Positions 8,599-17,620 of a stretch of 57,406 bases of DNA are shown here, in pieces; position 1 is the first letter of the stretch; every line of letters begins with the position of its first letter. The notes beneath the pieces are model-generated. The model searched no databases. It was not told where the DNA came from and saw only the letters and a program-made list of their open reading frames with translations. Source of the stretch: Clostridia bacterium (lineage in GTDB: Bacteria > Bacillota_A > Clostridia > UBA1212 > UBA1255); the NCBI GenBank assembly GCA_017522515.1, contig JAFWZH010000126.1, forward strand, positions 1 through 57,406, given 5' to 3'. A program made the position numbers and the translations under genes.

Positions 8599-9819
8599 TT
8601 ATCTTATTCCGTATCTTTCAATAATATAATCCATATCTTTGTCACCACGACCGGAAAGGTTAATTAAAACAGAGCCCTTATCCATTTGTTTTGCCAATCT
8701 CATGCCGAATGCTACTGCGTGAGAACTTTCAATTGCAGGGATTATACCTTCCATTCTGGAAAGCGTATAGAACGCATCAACCGTTTCATCATCAGAAACT
8801 ACATCATATTTAACTCTTCCCAAATCATGCAAAAAGGCATGTTCCGGTCCGCTTGACGGATAGTCCAAACCACTTGCAACGGAATACACCGGCGCAGGCT
8901 CACCGTTTTCATCTTTTAGCATAATGCTGTTAAAGCCATGCATAATACCTTCCTCTCCGAATTTCAAGCTTGCCGCATGGTCCCCAAGTGCAGGTCCTTT
9001 GCCAAGAGGTTCAACACCATAAATATCAACAGGATCATTTAAGAATCCGGCAAATAAACCCATTGCGTTAGAGCCTCCACCCACGCATGCAACAACAGCA
9101 TCAGGAAGTTCACCTGTCATGTCAATAAATTGTTCTCTTGCCTCAACGCCGATAACACTTTGGAAATCTCTTACCATCATTGGGAAAGGATGCGGTCCCA
9201 AAACAGAACCGATACAATAAATTGCATCTTTATATTCATTACAATAAGCCTCAAAAGCTGCATCTACAGCCTCTTTAAGAGTTTGTAATCCGTCTGTTAC
9301 CTCAACAACACGTGCTCCAAGAATTTTCATACGAGCAACATTCGGAGCCTGTTTCTTTATGTCAACAGAGCCCATGTAGATATCACATTCCATTCCGAAA
9401 TAAGCTGCTGCTGTGGCAAGAGCTACACCGTGTTGTCCTGCTCCTGTTTCGGCTATAACCTTTTTCTTTCCCATATACTTTGCAAGGAGCACTTCTCCCA
9501 TACAGTGATTAAGTTTGTGTGCTCCCGTATGGTTCAAATCTTCACGCTTAACGTAAAGCTGCACTCCTGTACCAATCATGGCAGATAATCTTTCAAGGTG
9601 AGAAATAGGTGTAGGTCTTCCTTGGAATTCTTTGCGAATTCTGCGAAGTTCATCAATAAACTTCCTGGACTTACAAATTGTGTTATATGCCTCAGTTATT
9701 TCTTTCATTGCTATTTTCAGTTCCGGCGAAATATATGCTCCGCCGTATTTACCAAAGAAACCATCCTTGCTTGGGTAATTTTTTAAGTATGTGTCAAAAT
9801 CAATATTATTAAATTTCAT
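8599..9819 (-). CDS. trpB: Tryptophan synthase beta chain, standalone
   Basis: 406 residues; PLP enzyme joining indole and L-serine to make L-tryptophan. The PLP lysine is K102 in HTGAHK, with the catalytic-Glu region AETGAGQHG, the phosphate-binding GGGSNA and the C-terminal SGRGDKD all intact. Length and motifs fit the TrpB1 type. No trpA or any other trp gene is next to it, so it probably salvages free indole unless trpA lies elsewhere. RBS AGGAGG 8 bases before ATG. Expression is under a Trp-specific T-box (9930-10226), with a short Trp-rich reading frame between the T-box terminator and the gene. Confidence 0.95.
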   Translation of the reverse strand: MKFNNIDFDTYLKNYPSKDGFFGKYGGAYISPELKIAMKEITEAYNTICKSRKFIDELRRIRKEFQGRPTPISHLERLSAMIGTGVQLYVKREDLNHTGAHKLNHCMGEVLLAKYMGKKKVIAETGAGQHGVALATAAAYFGMECDIYMGSVDIKKQAPNVARMKILGARVVEVTDGLQTLKEAVDAAFEAYCNEYKDAIYCIGSVLGPHPFPMMVRDFQSVIGVEAREQFIDMTGELPDAVVACVGGGSNAMGLFAGFLNDPVDIYGVEPLGKGPALGDHAASLKFGEEGIMHGFNSIMLKDENGEPAPVYSVASGLDYPSSGPEHAFLHDLGRVKYDVVSDDETVDAFYTLSRMEGIIPAIESSHAVAFGMRLAKQMDKGSVLINLSGRGDKDMDYIIERYGIR

Positions 9820-9862
9820 AAAATTTTCCTCCTAAAATAATAAATTAATACATTTTATACTG

Positions 9863-9913
9863 TTACTTTATATTATGCGGCGCCTGCCGCCACCATATTT
9901 TATTATTTATCAT
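9863..9913 (-). CDS. Candidate tryptophan leader peptide, 16 codons with tandem Trp
   Basis: A short frame with AGGAGG 7 bases before its ATG encodes MINNKIWWRQAPHNIK and ends 43 bases before the trpB start. Codons 7 and 8 are both TGG (9890-9895). The codons after them lie in a GC-rich inverted repeat (GCGGC/GCCGC, 4-base loop), which stands out in an AT-rich leader. The frame lies after the T-box terminator, so it is transcribed only when that terminator is read through. A stalled-ribosome control of trpB is the obvious reading. B. subtilis rtpA is a known case of a T-box followed by a Trp-codon leader peptide. No U-run follows the hairpin, so control would be translational. Inference from sequence only. 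Confidence 0.6.
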   Translation of the reverse strand: MINNKIWWRQAPHNIK

Positions 9914-9929
9914 TGCATTACCTCCTATA

Positions 9930-10226
9930 AAACAAAAAATCCTTGACAGAAATAAATTCTCTGTCAAGGACGAATAACTTTTACATCATCCGCGGTACCA
10001 CCTTGATTCATAGGCCTTACCTATGCACTTAGCAGGATACGAATATACCCCCGACATTTATACGCTTGCCTGCAGCGTCGCAGAATACTCTGTGTTTTGC
10101 ACATTTGACTGCGCCCTCAGCGGTCCATTTGACAACTTGTTTCTTACCTGACTCTCAGCAACACAGGCTCTCTGTGAAGGCATCATTGCCGTTATCTCCG
10201 CGTCAACGGTTTACATTATTATGTTC
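9930..10226 (-). promoter_or_regulatory. T-box leader, tryptophan-specific
   Basis: The T-box sequence GGTGGTACCGCGGA is at 9989-10002 (minus strand). The Stem I specifier region reads AAATGGACCGC, giving TGG (Trp) at 10125-10127, and the distal-loop AGAGAGC is present upstream of it. The leader ends in an intrinsic terminator at about 9933-9970. Uncharged tRNA-Trp should stabilise the antiterminator and switch on trpB. The specifier call agrees with the downstream gene. Confidence 0.93.
9933..9970 (-). terminator. T-box intrinsic terminator
   Basis: On the minus strand an 11-bp perfect stem TCCTTGACAGA/TCTGTCAAGGA (9960-9970 with 9940-9950) and a 9-base loop are followed by TTTTTTGTTTT. The 5' arm starts 18 bases after the T-box sequence, as expected for mutually exclusive terminator and antiterminator folds. 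Confidence 0.92.
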
Positions 10227-10232
10227 TTAGAT

Positions 10233-10261
10233 AATATACTCCCTCAAAAGAAGTTTGTCAA
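10233..10261 (-). promoter_or_regulatory. Promoter of the trpB leader
   Basis: Minus strand TTGACA at 10256-10261, 17-base spacer, TATATT at 10233-10238. The -35 is perfect and the -10 matches 5 of 6. Transcription would begin near 10226, just before the T-box Stem I. Confidence 0.8.
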
Positions 10262-10301
10262 TACATTTTACTTGGGTGTTTTTGCCATTTTTTAGGCTAT
10301 T

Positions 10302-11057
10302 TTACGGAAGCTCTGCCGGCGCACGATATGCAAATCTAAAATTCTTACCGGGATACTCAAGCGGTTCTTTAGACGGTTGTACACTTGTAATTCTTCTTGT
10401 ACTTCCCGCATCATATCTGTAAAAATTCCCAAATTCTGAACCTCCGGCACAAATAAAGACGTGGTCGGGATATTCCATCCAAAATCCTTGCAAGTTTGGA
10501 TAATGTTCATGAGAATCTCCCACGAAAATTACGTCTCCCCCTTGCACTTCCTCTATATTATCTATTCTGGTAAAATCATTGGCTATAAGATAATTTTCGA
10601 TATTTTTTTCTCCGTATAAAGAAAGAATCGAATTCTCGTAATGTGCCTTTGAATAACCGGATAAGAAAATGGCCCATGCCACAAATCTATCACAAGAAAC
10701 TAATTTTTCTGTTTTTCCTTGGTCATAAGCAGGATTAACAGAGGCATTTCCGTATGTATAACCATTAGTTCTAACATAATCCGCTACTGTTTTTGCTTGG
10801 TATAGGATTCTTGACTGTGCTAAAGTATCAAAAGGATGATAGACTACATTGCCTTTGGAATCGTAAATAACATATCCCAACTGCTCAACATCCTTAAGAC
10901 ATGTTTTTGCTGCTTCAATTGTGTCAAAAGCATGAAACAGCTGTGTACTTCCCTCGTTGTATGGGGAACGTATAAAATACTTTTCGGCGCTACTGCACGA
11001 AACACAAGTCAAAAATAAAACAATCACAATAAAAAAGGTTATTATTCTCTTTTTCAT
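10302..11057 (-). CDS. Lipoprotein with NlpC/P60- or CHAP-like cysteine-peptidase fold
   Basis: 251 residues from ATG 11057 (AGGGGA upstream); an earlier start at 11090 has no RBS. An N-terminal hydrophobic signal ends in a Cys-rich box (LTCVSC), with lipid attachment likely at C21. The mature part has a Cys in a conserved setting (C122, LVSCDRFVAWAI), then GGDVIFVG near 173-180 and a His in DHVFICAGG (H199). This Cys-then-GDV-then-His order matches papain-like NlpC/P60 or amidase folds that cut peptidoglycan peptides. The exact family is unclear. It is a single gene between the trpB leader and sipL. Confidence 0.6.
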   Translation of the reverse strand: MKKRIITFFIVIVLFLTCVSCSSAEKYFIRSPYNEGSTQLFHAFDTIEAAKTCLKDVEQLGYVIYDSKGNVVYHPFDTLAQSRILYQAKTVADYVRTNGYTYGNASVNPAYDQGKTEKLVSCDRFVAWAIFLSGYSKAHYENSILSLYGEKNIENYLIANDFTRIDNIEEVQGGDVIFVGDSHEHYPNLQGFWMEYPDHVFICAGGSEFGNFYRYDAGSTRRITSVQPSKEPLEYPGKNFRFAYRAPAELP

Positions 11058-11150
11058 ATAAATCCCCTGTTTGTCAATTAATATAATCATTATGCTTTTT
11101 GCATTTTATCAAAAAAATATATACCGGTCAATCAGATAAATATTTTTGTC

Positions 11151-11177
11151 ATATTTATCTCTTGCTTTGCGTACTTT
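11151..11177 (+). promoter_or_regulatory. Possible sigma-E-type sporulation promoter of sipL
   Basis: ATATTT at 11151-11156 and CGTACTTT at 11170-11177, with 16 bases between ATA and the -10. This resembles the sigma-E pattern ATA-N16-18-CATACANT, matching 5 of the 7 fixed -10 positions. sipL is known to be mother-cell expressed in C. difficile, so the match is sensible, but the sequences are short and AT-rich. Confidence 0.35.
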
Positions 11178-11223
11178 TAAATATATCCGCAATAGCGGAA
11201 CTAAATATAAGGAGGCTTTAAAA

Positions 11224-12780
11224 ATGCTTGATTTAATAAAAGATTATGTACGCATAAACAATCTTTCCCCGGCAGAGAGCCAAAGCTCCGTTTATGAATT
11301 TGACTGCATCATTCCGGATGTAATGCCCGATATGCAAAAAATTCTTGCTGTAGATACGTACGCAGAAACAACTTCTGTAGATATAACAAGCGAAGGAGCA
11401 AATATATCTTTTAAAATAAACTATAAAATACTTTATTTATCTGATTCCGACAAACAAATAAAGGCTTTTTCTGCTGTCTCAGAACATTCTGTAAAAATCA
11501 AAATCCCCGGTATATCCGCAGGCGACACTTTACAAATACTTTGCCGTGTAGAGAAAACAGATTCCGTATACATAAACAGCCGGAAAATTTCAGTCAAAAC
11601 GACAGTACGCGTCGAAGCCCTTCAAAAAAGCAGCACAGAGGCAGGTATTTGCATCGGGCTTTCCGGAACTGACGATATCCAATGCCAAAAAGACAGCATT
11701 GCAATCAGCAACCTTGCAGAAAGTATATCAAAGCAATTCGATATAGATGAAGAAATTGAACTTTCCGGTGGCAAGGCTGCTTACAAAGAAATTCTGCGGA
11801 GTGATGCAATGCTATCTGATATTTCTCACAGTATTATAGGCGACAAAATACAAATTAAAGGAAATTTACAAATTTGCACGTTATACATCGCCGACGACAC
11901 TTCAGACAGTTTACAAATTATAGAGAACGAAATTCCTTTTGCTCACAGCATAGAAATCGAGAACATCAGCGAAAATATTAGTCACCATACTGATTATTTA
12001 CTTAACAAATATAGTGTTGAAGCTCTACCGGACCTTGATGGCGAAAACAGAATTTTACACGTAAGTGCTACCATACTTGCAAACATTGATGCCTATTCCT
12101 TATGCCAACAAGAGTTCCTTACAGATGCGTATTCTCTTTCGCAAAATTTCACTCTCAGCACATCATCTGTTAAGGCAATGCTTATCTCAGAAGAAATAAG
12201 CGGCCAATTTGTGCTCCGCGACAGTGCTTCTAAAACAGATGAATTACCGGAAATTGCTCAAATTGTTAATGTCACAGCTCTTCCCGGCGAATATTCCTGC
12301 ACTGCATCAGAGGGTAAAGTTACAGTTACCGGAAATATCATTTGCAATGTTTTGTATCTTGCTGAGGATGCAGATGCGCCAATTGCTTCCTTCGCGGCCA
12401 CGGTTCCTTTCGTCCAAAACTTCGACTGCCCTCAAGTCACGGACGGAATGCAGGTGCTCGCTTCAATTTGCGTAAACCATATTAGTTTTAACATAATGTC
12501 GCCATCTGAAACAGAGCTTAGGATTTCAGTTGCAATAAAAGGAACAGCAATTAAGCAGTGTAATTTCGAAACCATCTGCGAAATAATACTGCCTGACACT
12601 CCCTATCTTGAAGAAGCAAGTGACAGACCGGCAATTCTTTTGTATGTAGTACAACAAGGTGATACCTTATGGAAAATTGCAAAGAGATATAATGCTCCGT
12701 TAGAGCTTTTAAAGGAAGTAAATCAATTGAAAAATCCCGACATATTGTATCCGGGACAAAAACTGTTGATTCCGAGATAA
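11224..12780 (+). CDS. sipL: SipL-type spore coat morphogenesis protein (DUF3794 repeats plus LysM)
   Basis: 518 residues from ATG 11224 with AAGGAGG upstream. Three DUF3794/SPOCS-type beta domains are visible (about 30-165, 175-300, 330-465), followed by a C-terminal LysM domain (about 470-518, YVVQQGDTLWKIAKRY... YPGQKLLIP). In C. difficile SipL binds the SpoIVA ATPase through its LysM domain and is needed to encase the forespore in coat. It is convergent with psd with no gap: its TAA ends at 12780 and the psd stop begins at 12781. Confidence 0.88.
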   Translation: MLDLIKDYVRINNLSPAESQSSVYEFDCIIPDVMPDMQKILAVDTYAETTSVDITSEGANISFKINYKILYLSDSDKQIKAFSAVSEHSVKIKIPGISAGDTLQILCRVEKTDSVYINSRKISVKTTVRVEALQKSSTEAGICIGLSGTDDIQCQKDSIAISNLAESISKQFDIDEEIELSGGKAAYKEILRSDAMLSDISHSIIGDKIQIKGNLQICTLYIADDTSDSLQIIENEIPFAHSIEIENISENISHHTDYLLNKYSVEALPDLDGENRILHVSATILANIDAYSLCQQEFLTDAYSLSQNFTLSTSSVKAMLISEEISGQFVLRDSASKTDELPEIAQIVNVTALPGEYSCTASEGKVTVTGNIICNVLYLAEDADAPIASFAATVPFVQNFDCPQVTDGMQVLASICVNHISFNIMSPSETELRISVAIKGTAIKQCNFETICEIILPDTPYLEEASDRPAILLYVVQQGDTLWKIAKRYNAPLELLKEVNQLKNPDILYPGQKLLIPR

Positions 12781-13647
12781 TTATTTAATCGTACCTATTT
12801 TTTCTCCCATTTTCACAATTGTTTCACAGTCTTCTCCGGAGTTTGCTACAATATCCGGAGAAGCAGTTATTTTGTCTTTTTGTGTAAGTACGATAATTGT
12901 AGAGCCGCCAAACTCAAACATGCCCTTTTCGCAGCCTTTTTCAACAGAACATTCGCCCGTATGATAGTTGCTGATTTTTCCCACAACCAAAGCTCCAACT
13001 TCCATTTGAAGAACTTTTCCAAATTTTTCTGATTGGATAACTGTGTATTCTCTGCTATTTTCTTTATAAATCGGTGCATGCTCCGCAGCTACGGGATTAA
13101 CTGTATGCAAAACACCTTTTATATGAATATTTTTACTTTTTTTACCACTGCAAACGTAACAATATCTGTGGTAATTATCTACTGCCAAACGAATAATAAA
13201 ACATGTTCCTCCACGGAATTCTTGTGCGAGTTCATCATCACGCAGTAATTCGCCAAGTGTATATTCTGTGTTTTTTATACTTAATACCGTTTTTTCTGAT
13301 ATAGGAACTGCCGTAGCATTACCGTCAGATGGGCTTATCAGAACATCCTCAGAAAAATTGATTTGTCTTTTGCCTTCTTTTATTCGACGAGTAAAAAAAT
13401 CATTGTATGATTTATATTTTCGCTCTTCATATTGAGACATATCGATATTATTGTTTTTTATAAAACGACTGATGAACAGCGAAGAAAGTTTTCTGTTAAG
13501 AAAAAAACCACAAACAGAAGTTACAGGCTTTGTTATGAGTATTCTCACAAAAAGTCTGCCTATAGGCTTTGTGTAAAGTCCTTTTAAAAACTTATCCTGC
13601 CTTGTTTCTCTTTCTATTAAATGTCCTTCTCTATCTTTGTATCTCAT
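12781..13647 (-). CDS. psd: Phosphatidylserine decarboxylase proenzyme
   Basis: 288 residues. Converts phosphatidylserine to phosphatidylethanolamine at the membrane. The self-cleavage site is FGGST (residues 246-250), where the Ser (S249) becomes the pyruvoyl group of the small chain; 38 residues follow. The conserved His of the family is in VDNYHRYCYV. The first about 70 residues match the longer clostridial type (KPIGRLFVRIL). It overlaps the pssA stop by 4 bases (ATGA), so the two form a coupled pair making PE from CDP-diacylglycerol. Confidence 0.94.
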   Translation of the reverse strand: MRYKDREGHLIERETRQDKFLKGLYTKPIGRLFVRILITKPVTSVCGFFLNRKLSSLFISRFIKNNNIDMSQYEERKYKSYNDFFTRRIKEGKRQINFSEDVLISPSDGNATAVPISEKTVLSIKNTEYTLGELLRDDELAQEFRGGTCFIIRLAVDNYHRYCYVCSGKKSKNIHIKGVLHTVNPVAAEHAPIYKENSREYTVIQSEKFGKVLQMEVGALVVGKISNYHTGECSVEKGCEKGMFEFGGSTIIVLTQKDKITASPDIVANSGEDCETIVKMGEKIGTIK

Positions 13648-14315
13648 ACAGCAGGTTTTCCTACAATAATTCCAATAATAATTAACAAACCTATAGAAGC
13701 AAGAAAAACAACTTCTTTTGTTCCCGGCTTTTTAACCTTAATATCCCAAACAAACAAAATGGCAACAAGGAACATAATAATTGTATAGATAAGATTCAAA
13801 CTGGGAACCTTAAACGGTATTTTAGTCTCAACAGCATTGACAACGCTTTCTACTGCAAAAATGAACGGAAATACTATTGCTGATGAAGTTATGGGAAGTC
13901 CCTGGAAATATTTTCTGTTTTCGGTAGTTTGCTGTTGGCGCTCGTGTTCCATAACATTAAAATATCCCAAACGAATAACTCCACCAAGAACAAAAAGCCC
14001 TCCTGCAATCATGCTAATCCAATGCATATGGCTCATTGTCACCACAATAAACGCCGGATATACACCGAAACAAATTAAATCACAAAGAGAATCAATCTGT
14101 ATGCCAAACTCCTTCTCTTGCTGAGTTCTTTTTACCATTCTTGCAATTTTTCCATCAAACATATCACAAAAACCTGAAAAAACGAGGCACAAAAAAGCGA
14201 TTTTCAAAGAAACAGGATCACCTGCAGGAGCAAGCACCAAATTCGCCATTCCAAACAAAGAAGACATCAGTCCTACATAAGTTAATATTACAGAAATGTT
14301 ATAAAATCCAATCAT
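13644..14315 (-). CDS. pssA: CDP-diacylglycerol--serine O-phosphatidyltransferase
   Basis: 223 residues, several membrane helices. Makes phosphatidylserine from CDP-diacylglycerol and serine. The CDP-alcohol phosphotransferase motif is complete: D-G-x2-A-R (FDGKIAR), then a spacer, G, and two Asp residues (GIQIDSLCD). First gene of the pssA-psd pair. The ATG has GGAGA upstream. Confidence 0.93.
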   Translation of the reverse strand: MIGFYNISVILTYVGLMSSLFGMANLVLAPAGDPVSLKIAFLCLVFSGFCDMFDGKIARMVKRTQQEKEFGIQIDSLCDLICFGVYPAFIVVTMSHMHWISMIAGGLFVLGGVIRLGYFNVMEHERQQQTTENRKYFQGLPITSSAIVFPFIFAVESVVNAVETKIPFKVPSLNLIYTIIMFLVAILFVWDIKVKKPGTKEVVFLASIGLLIIIGIIVGKPAV

Positions 14316-14373
14316 TTTTTCTCTCCTAATTGTCGCAAAGCTTATCTTCGCATTCTTCGATATTAATACAAAT

Positions 14374-15894
14374 TTATTTTTTCTTTTTTGAGCATACAGC
14401 CATAATTATTATAGCCGCAACACAGACACCGATAGCACAATAGATTAAAATATCTTCTATTCCATTATCAGTAGTCTTTTTGTCATCAGAATCAACTTTG
14501 TTATTTGAGCTCGTACTCTCCACACGATCCGGTGTTTGCACTACCGGCGCTGTGGGCTCCGGAGTAGTTGTATCTTCTACGACTTGATCCTTATACAGTG
14601 TTATATTATCAACGAAATCGGCCTTTGTGTCAACACCCACAAGTGATTTATATAAACCAAACTCACACGGACTGTATTTGTTAATTTCCGAAGCCTTTTT
14701 TATTGTATCAGCCGACCCGCTTGGAGTGCCGGTAAGCCATTTTGTAAACCAAGTCCACTGCTGTGATCGATGACACAAATATCCTTCTTTAGAAACCTCA
14801 AAAGCTGTCTTACCTCCAAAACTTTCCAACGGAATATCCCAGTTCATTGTAATTTTGTTTTCTTCCCACAAATGAATATAAACCTTAGGAACATCCCACG
14901 CTCCGTACAACGCTGCCGACGCTTCGTATTGCGTAACATCTGCTGCCGGTTTAAGTGCTTGCTGCAAAGTGTACGTATTTGCTATATGGGCACCATGCTG
15001 ATACTCTCCGTTAACATCATGGGCAACAATTACTTGCGGCTTAAAGCGTCTTATCATTTCAACTTGAAACTGTATCAAAGCAGCCTCTCCCCATACACCT
15101 GTTTGATCATAATCACCTTTTAAAACTCTTTGTAGTGTTTCTTGTACTGTTTCTCCGCTTTTATTTAAAGTATCCACATCATCAGGAAAATGTCCTACTA
15201 CAGGATAATTTTTAACACCAACCGTCCACAGACCGTTTATTTGTTCGTGAGGTCTGTTCTGTGTGTCCCAATGATTAGTTAAATAAACAACTTGTACAGC
15301 AGCTCCTACCTCGCCTGCATAATAAGGCAGCAATCCGGCAAAAAATAACTGCTCGTCGTCGGAATGTGTGGACAAGAGCATGATATCTGCTTTTTCGCAT
15401 TGAGGTTGCCAGACTTGAACCCACTGAGGCAAATCACCTTCAGAGAATACGGAAATATCACAAACACACATTTTCTTGGGTACTGTAATCGTAATCTCAG
15501 ATACTTGTTTACTGCAAAGTAAATCCACATCTACGTATTCATGCAAGAAACCGTTTGTGCCGACAGTATATGAAATGCCATCTGCTGTCATTGTCCACTC
15601 TCCGGGAATTGTATTCCAAATTATATACAAGCTTGCAATAGGTGTACTGCTTTTGATTGTAATAACGTCTCCCTTATCAAAGGACGCGTAAGTTGTGTAT
15701 TCATTATCTAAAAGTTTTGTTTTGCTAAGCCACTTTTCTGTGCCGTCACTGCCTTTAAGCGACATTTCGCAACCAGCAGCAATATCCTGTGCAGACAAGC
15801 GCATATATTCTCCGTTGCCGTTAAGCGCAACAATTATCAAAGCGACAAGGACAACAAAGACAAAAGCAAAAAGAATACTTCGTAATTGTTTCAT
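14374..15894 (-). CDS. Membrane-anchored PIG-L family deacetylase
   Basis: 506 residues. An N-terminal signal anchor (5-24) is followed by a beta-rich domain (about 30-150) and a PIG-L/LmbE deacetylase domain with the zinc motif HSDDE (H177, D179, D180) and a second His cluster (GEYQHGAH). A Thr/Pro/Ser-rich linker leads to a C-terminal membrane helix and a KKKK tail. PIG-L enzymes remove acetyl groups from N-acetylglucosamine-type sugars; an outer-surface glycan is the likely substrate. It lies 17 bases downstream of rho on the same strand. Confidence 0.85.
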   Translation of the reverse strand: MKQLRSILFAFVFVVLVALIIVALNGNGEYMRLSAQDIAAGCEMSLKGSDGTEKWLSKTKLLDNEYTTYASFDKGDVITIKSSTPIASLYIIWNTIPGEWTMTADGISYTVGTNGFLHEYVDVDLLCSKQVSEITITVPKKMCVCDISVFSEGDLPQWVQVWQPQCEKADIMLLSTHSDDEQLFFAGLLPYYAGEVGAAVQVVYLTNHWDTQNRPHEQINGLWTVGVKNYPVVGHFPDDVDTLNKSGETVQETLQRVLKGDYDQTGVWGEAALIQFQVEMIRRFKPQVIVAHDVNGEYQHGAHIANTYTLQQALKPAADVTQYEASAALYGAWDVPKVYIHLWEENKITMNWDIPLESFGGKTAFEVSKEGYLCHRSQQWTWFTKWLTGTPSGSADTIKKASEINKYSPCEFGLYKSLVGVDTKADFVDNITLYKDQVVEDTTTPEPTAPVVQTPDRVESTSSNNKVDSDDKKTTDNGIEDILIYCAIGVCVAAIIIMAVCSKKKK

Positions 15895-15911
15895 AAAAAC
15901 ACCCTCTAAAA

Positions 15912-17480
15912 TCAGTTTTTTGTACCATCTTGAGGCATAATTTTAATTGTATTGATAAACTCCTCGTTATTTTTTGTTTTAAGCATCTTACTGACAATCA
16001 TTTCGGTAACATCTGCCGTACCCAAATTTGACATTGCTCTGCGAATTGAGAATACGCTGGACAACTCCTTCTCAGTAAGAAGCAATTCTTCTTTTCTCGT
16101 TCCCGATTTGTTTATATCAATGGCAGGGAAAACTCTCTTTTCTGAAAGTTTTCTGTCAAGATGAAGCTCCATGTTACCCGTTCCCTTAAATTCCTCAAAA
16201 ATAACATCATCCATCTTGCTTCCTGTATCAATAAGTGCAGTTGCCACAATAGTGAGACTACCTCCTCCGCGAATATTTCTGGCAGCACCGAAAAATCTCT
16301 TGGGATTATACAGTGCCCCCGGATCAAGTCCTCCTGACAAGGATCTTCCGGTAGGCGCAATTGTTATGTTGTAAGCCCTTGCAAGCCTTGTTAAACTATC
16401 CATAAGTATTACAACGTCTTTACCCTGCTCCACAAGTCTCTTGGAACGTTCAAAAACCATCTCTGAAACTTTAATATGTTTCTCCGGCATCTCATCAAAA
16501 GTAGACGAAATAACATCTCCTTGAACAGACTCTCGCATATCTGTAACTTCTTCCGGTCTTTCATCTATTAAAAGAACTATAAGATGAATATCAGGATAAT
16601 TTGATGTAATGGCATTGGCAATTTTTTTAAGCAGAACAGTCTTACCTGCCTTTGGAGGTGATACAATCATTCCGCGTTGTCCCTTACCTATTGGGGCAAT
16701 CAAATCTATAAGACGTGTTGAAAGCTCATTACTCTCAGTTTCTAATTTAATCTTCTCATCAGGATAAATCGGAACCAAAGATTCAAATGGTTTTCGTGCA
16801 AATGCCACTTCGATAGAATCATCATTGATAGTGTTAATAAAACACAATGCGTGGTATTTATCATTTTCTCTTTGAACCTTACTTCTGCCTTTGATTTTGT
16901 CGCCTGTTTTAAGTGCGAATTTTCTTATAAGCGTAGGCGGCACATAAATATCCTTATTGCCCGAAACATACTTGTCAACACGCAAAAAACCATAACCCTC
17001 CGGAAGTATTTCAAGCAGACCTTCAACTTCTTCTGTATTATCCTGAGGCTTAGGTTCTTCTTTAACAGGCTCTTCGACTTTCTGTTGTGTATTTTCCTCT
17101 TGAATTTCTTTGTTCTCAGATACCGAAGCTTCTTTTTCCTCTGTTTTTTCTGCCTTACGGCCTCTTTTTTGTGCTGAACTACGTTTATTGCGTTTTTCTT
17201 TCACTGCATCTGCATGGTTCTTTTTAGGAGATTTCTCTTTGTTTTTCTTCTTTTCTTGCGAAACTTCCTCTGTAGGCTGTTCTGCAACTTTCTCGTTCTC
17301 TGAAGAAATTTTCTCCTCAACTTTAACAGGAATCTCTGCCGGAGCTTCTTGTTTCTCAACATTTAAAATAGCTTCAATCAGAGTCTGTTTGCTCATCTTC
17401 GTCATCGACTTAATGCCTAACATTTTGCCTATGTAGCGCAAATCGTCGATTTTCTTCTTCTTTAGATCCTGAAGATCCAT
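15912..17480 (-). CDS. rho: Transcription termination factor Rho with extended charged linker
   Basis: 522 residues. RNA-dependent hexameric ATPase that ends transcription. N-terminal SAP-like Rho_N domain (1-44), then a Lys/Glu-rich low-complexity linker (about 45-153) not present in short Rho proteins such as E. coli's, then the cold-shock RNA-binding domain ([11 protein letters not shown]), Walker A (SPPKAGKT), Walker B ([17 protein letters not shown]) and the R-loop/arginine finger region ([20 protein letters not shown]). A good promoter lies at 17585-17613. PIG-L follows after 17 bases. Confidence 0.96.
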   Translation of the reverse strand: MDLQDLKKKKIDDLRYIGKMLGIKSMTKMSKQTLIEAILNVEKQEAPAEIPVKVEEKISSENEKVAEQPTEEVSQEKKKNKEKSPKKNHADAVKEKRNKRSSAQKRGRKAEKTEEKEASVSENKEIQEENTQQKVEEPVKEEPKPQDNTEEVEGLLEILPEGYGFLRVDKYVSGNKDIYVPPTLIRKFALKTGDKIKGRSKVQRENDKYHALCFINTINDDSIEVAFARKPFESLVPIYPDEKIKLETESNELSTRLIDLIAPIGKGQRGMIVSPPKAGKTVLLKKIANAITSNYPDIHLIVLLIDERPEEVTDMRESVQGDVISSTFDEMPEKHIKVSEMVFERSKRLVEQGKDVVILMDSLTRLARAYNITIAPTGRSLSGGLDPGALYNPKRFFGAARNIRGGGSLTIVATALIDTGSKMDDVIFEEFKGTGNMELHLDRKLSEKRVFPAIDINKSGTRKEELLLTEKELSSVFSIRRAMSNLGTADVTEMIVSKMLKTKNNEEFINTIKIMPQDGTKN

Positions 17481-17584
17481 TGATACACCAACCTTAACTT
17501 AATTAAATTTTTTATACAGGTAAATATTTTGAATAAATAATCTGTGGATATATTAGAAATTGGTCAATCCGACCATATAGCGTT

Positions 17585-17613
17585 ATGCTAAACGAAATAC
17601 TGCTTTTTGTCAA
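17585..17613 (-). promoter_or_regulatory. Probable rho promoter
   Basis: Minus strand TTGACA at 17608-17613, 17-base spacer, TAGCAT at 17585-17590. The leader of about 100 bases contains a small GGTC/GACC inverted repeat near 17560-17575. Confidence 0.6.
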
Positions 17614-17620
17614 TAAAAAT

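Noticed and set aside
9876..9892. GC-rich hairpin in the Trp leader frame as a second terminator
   Set aside because: No U-run follows it; if active it would act on translation or pausing.
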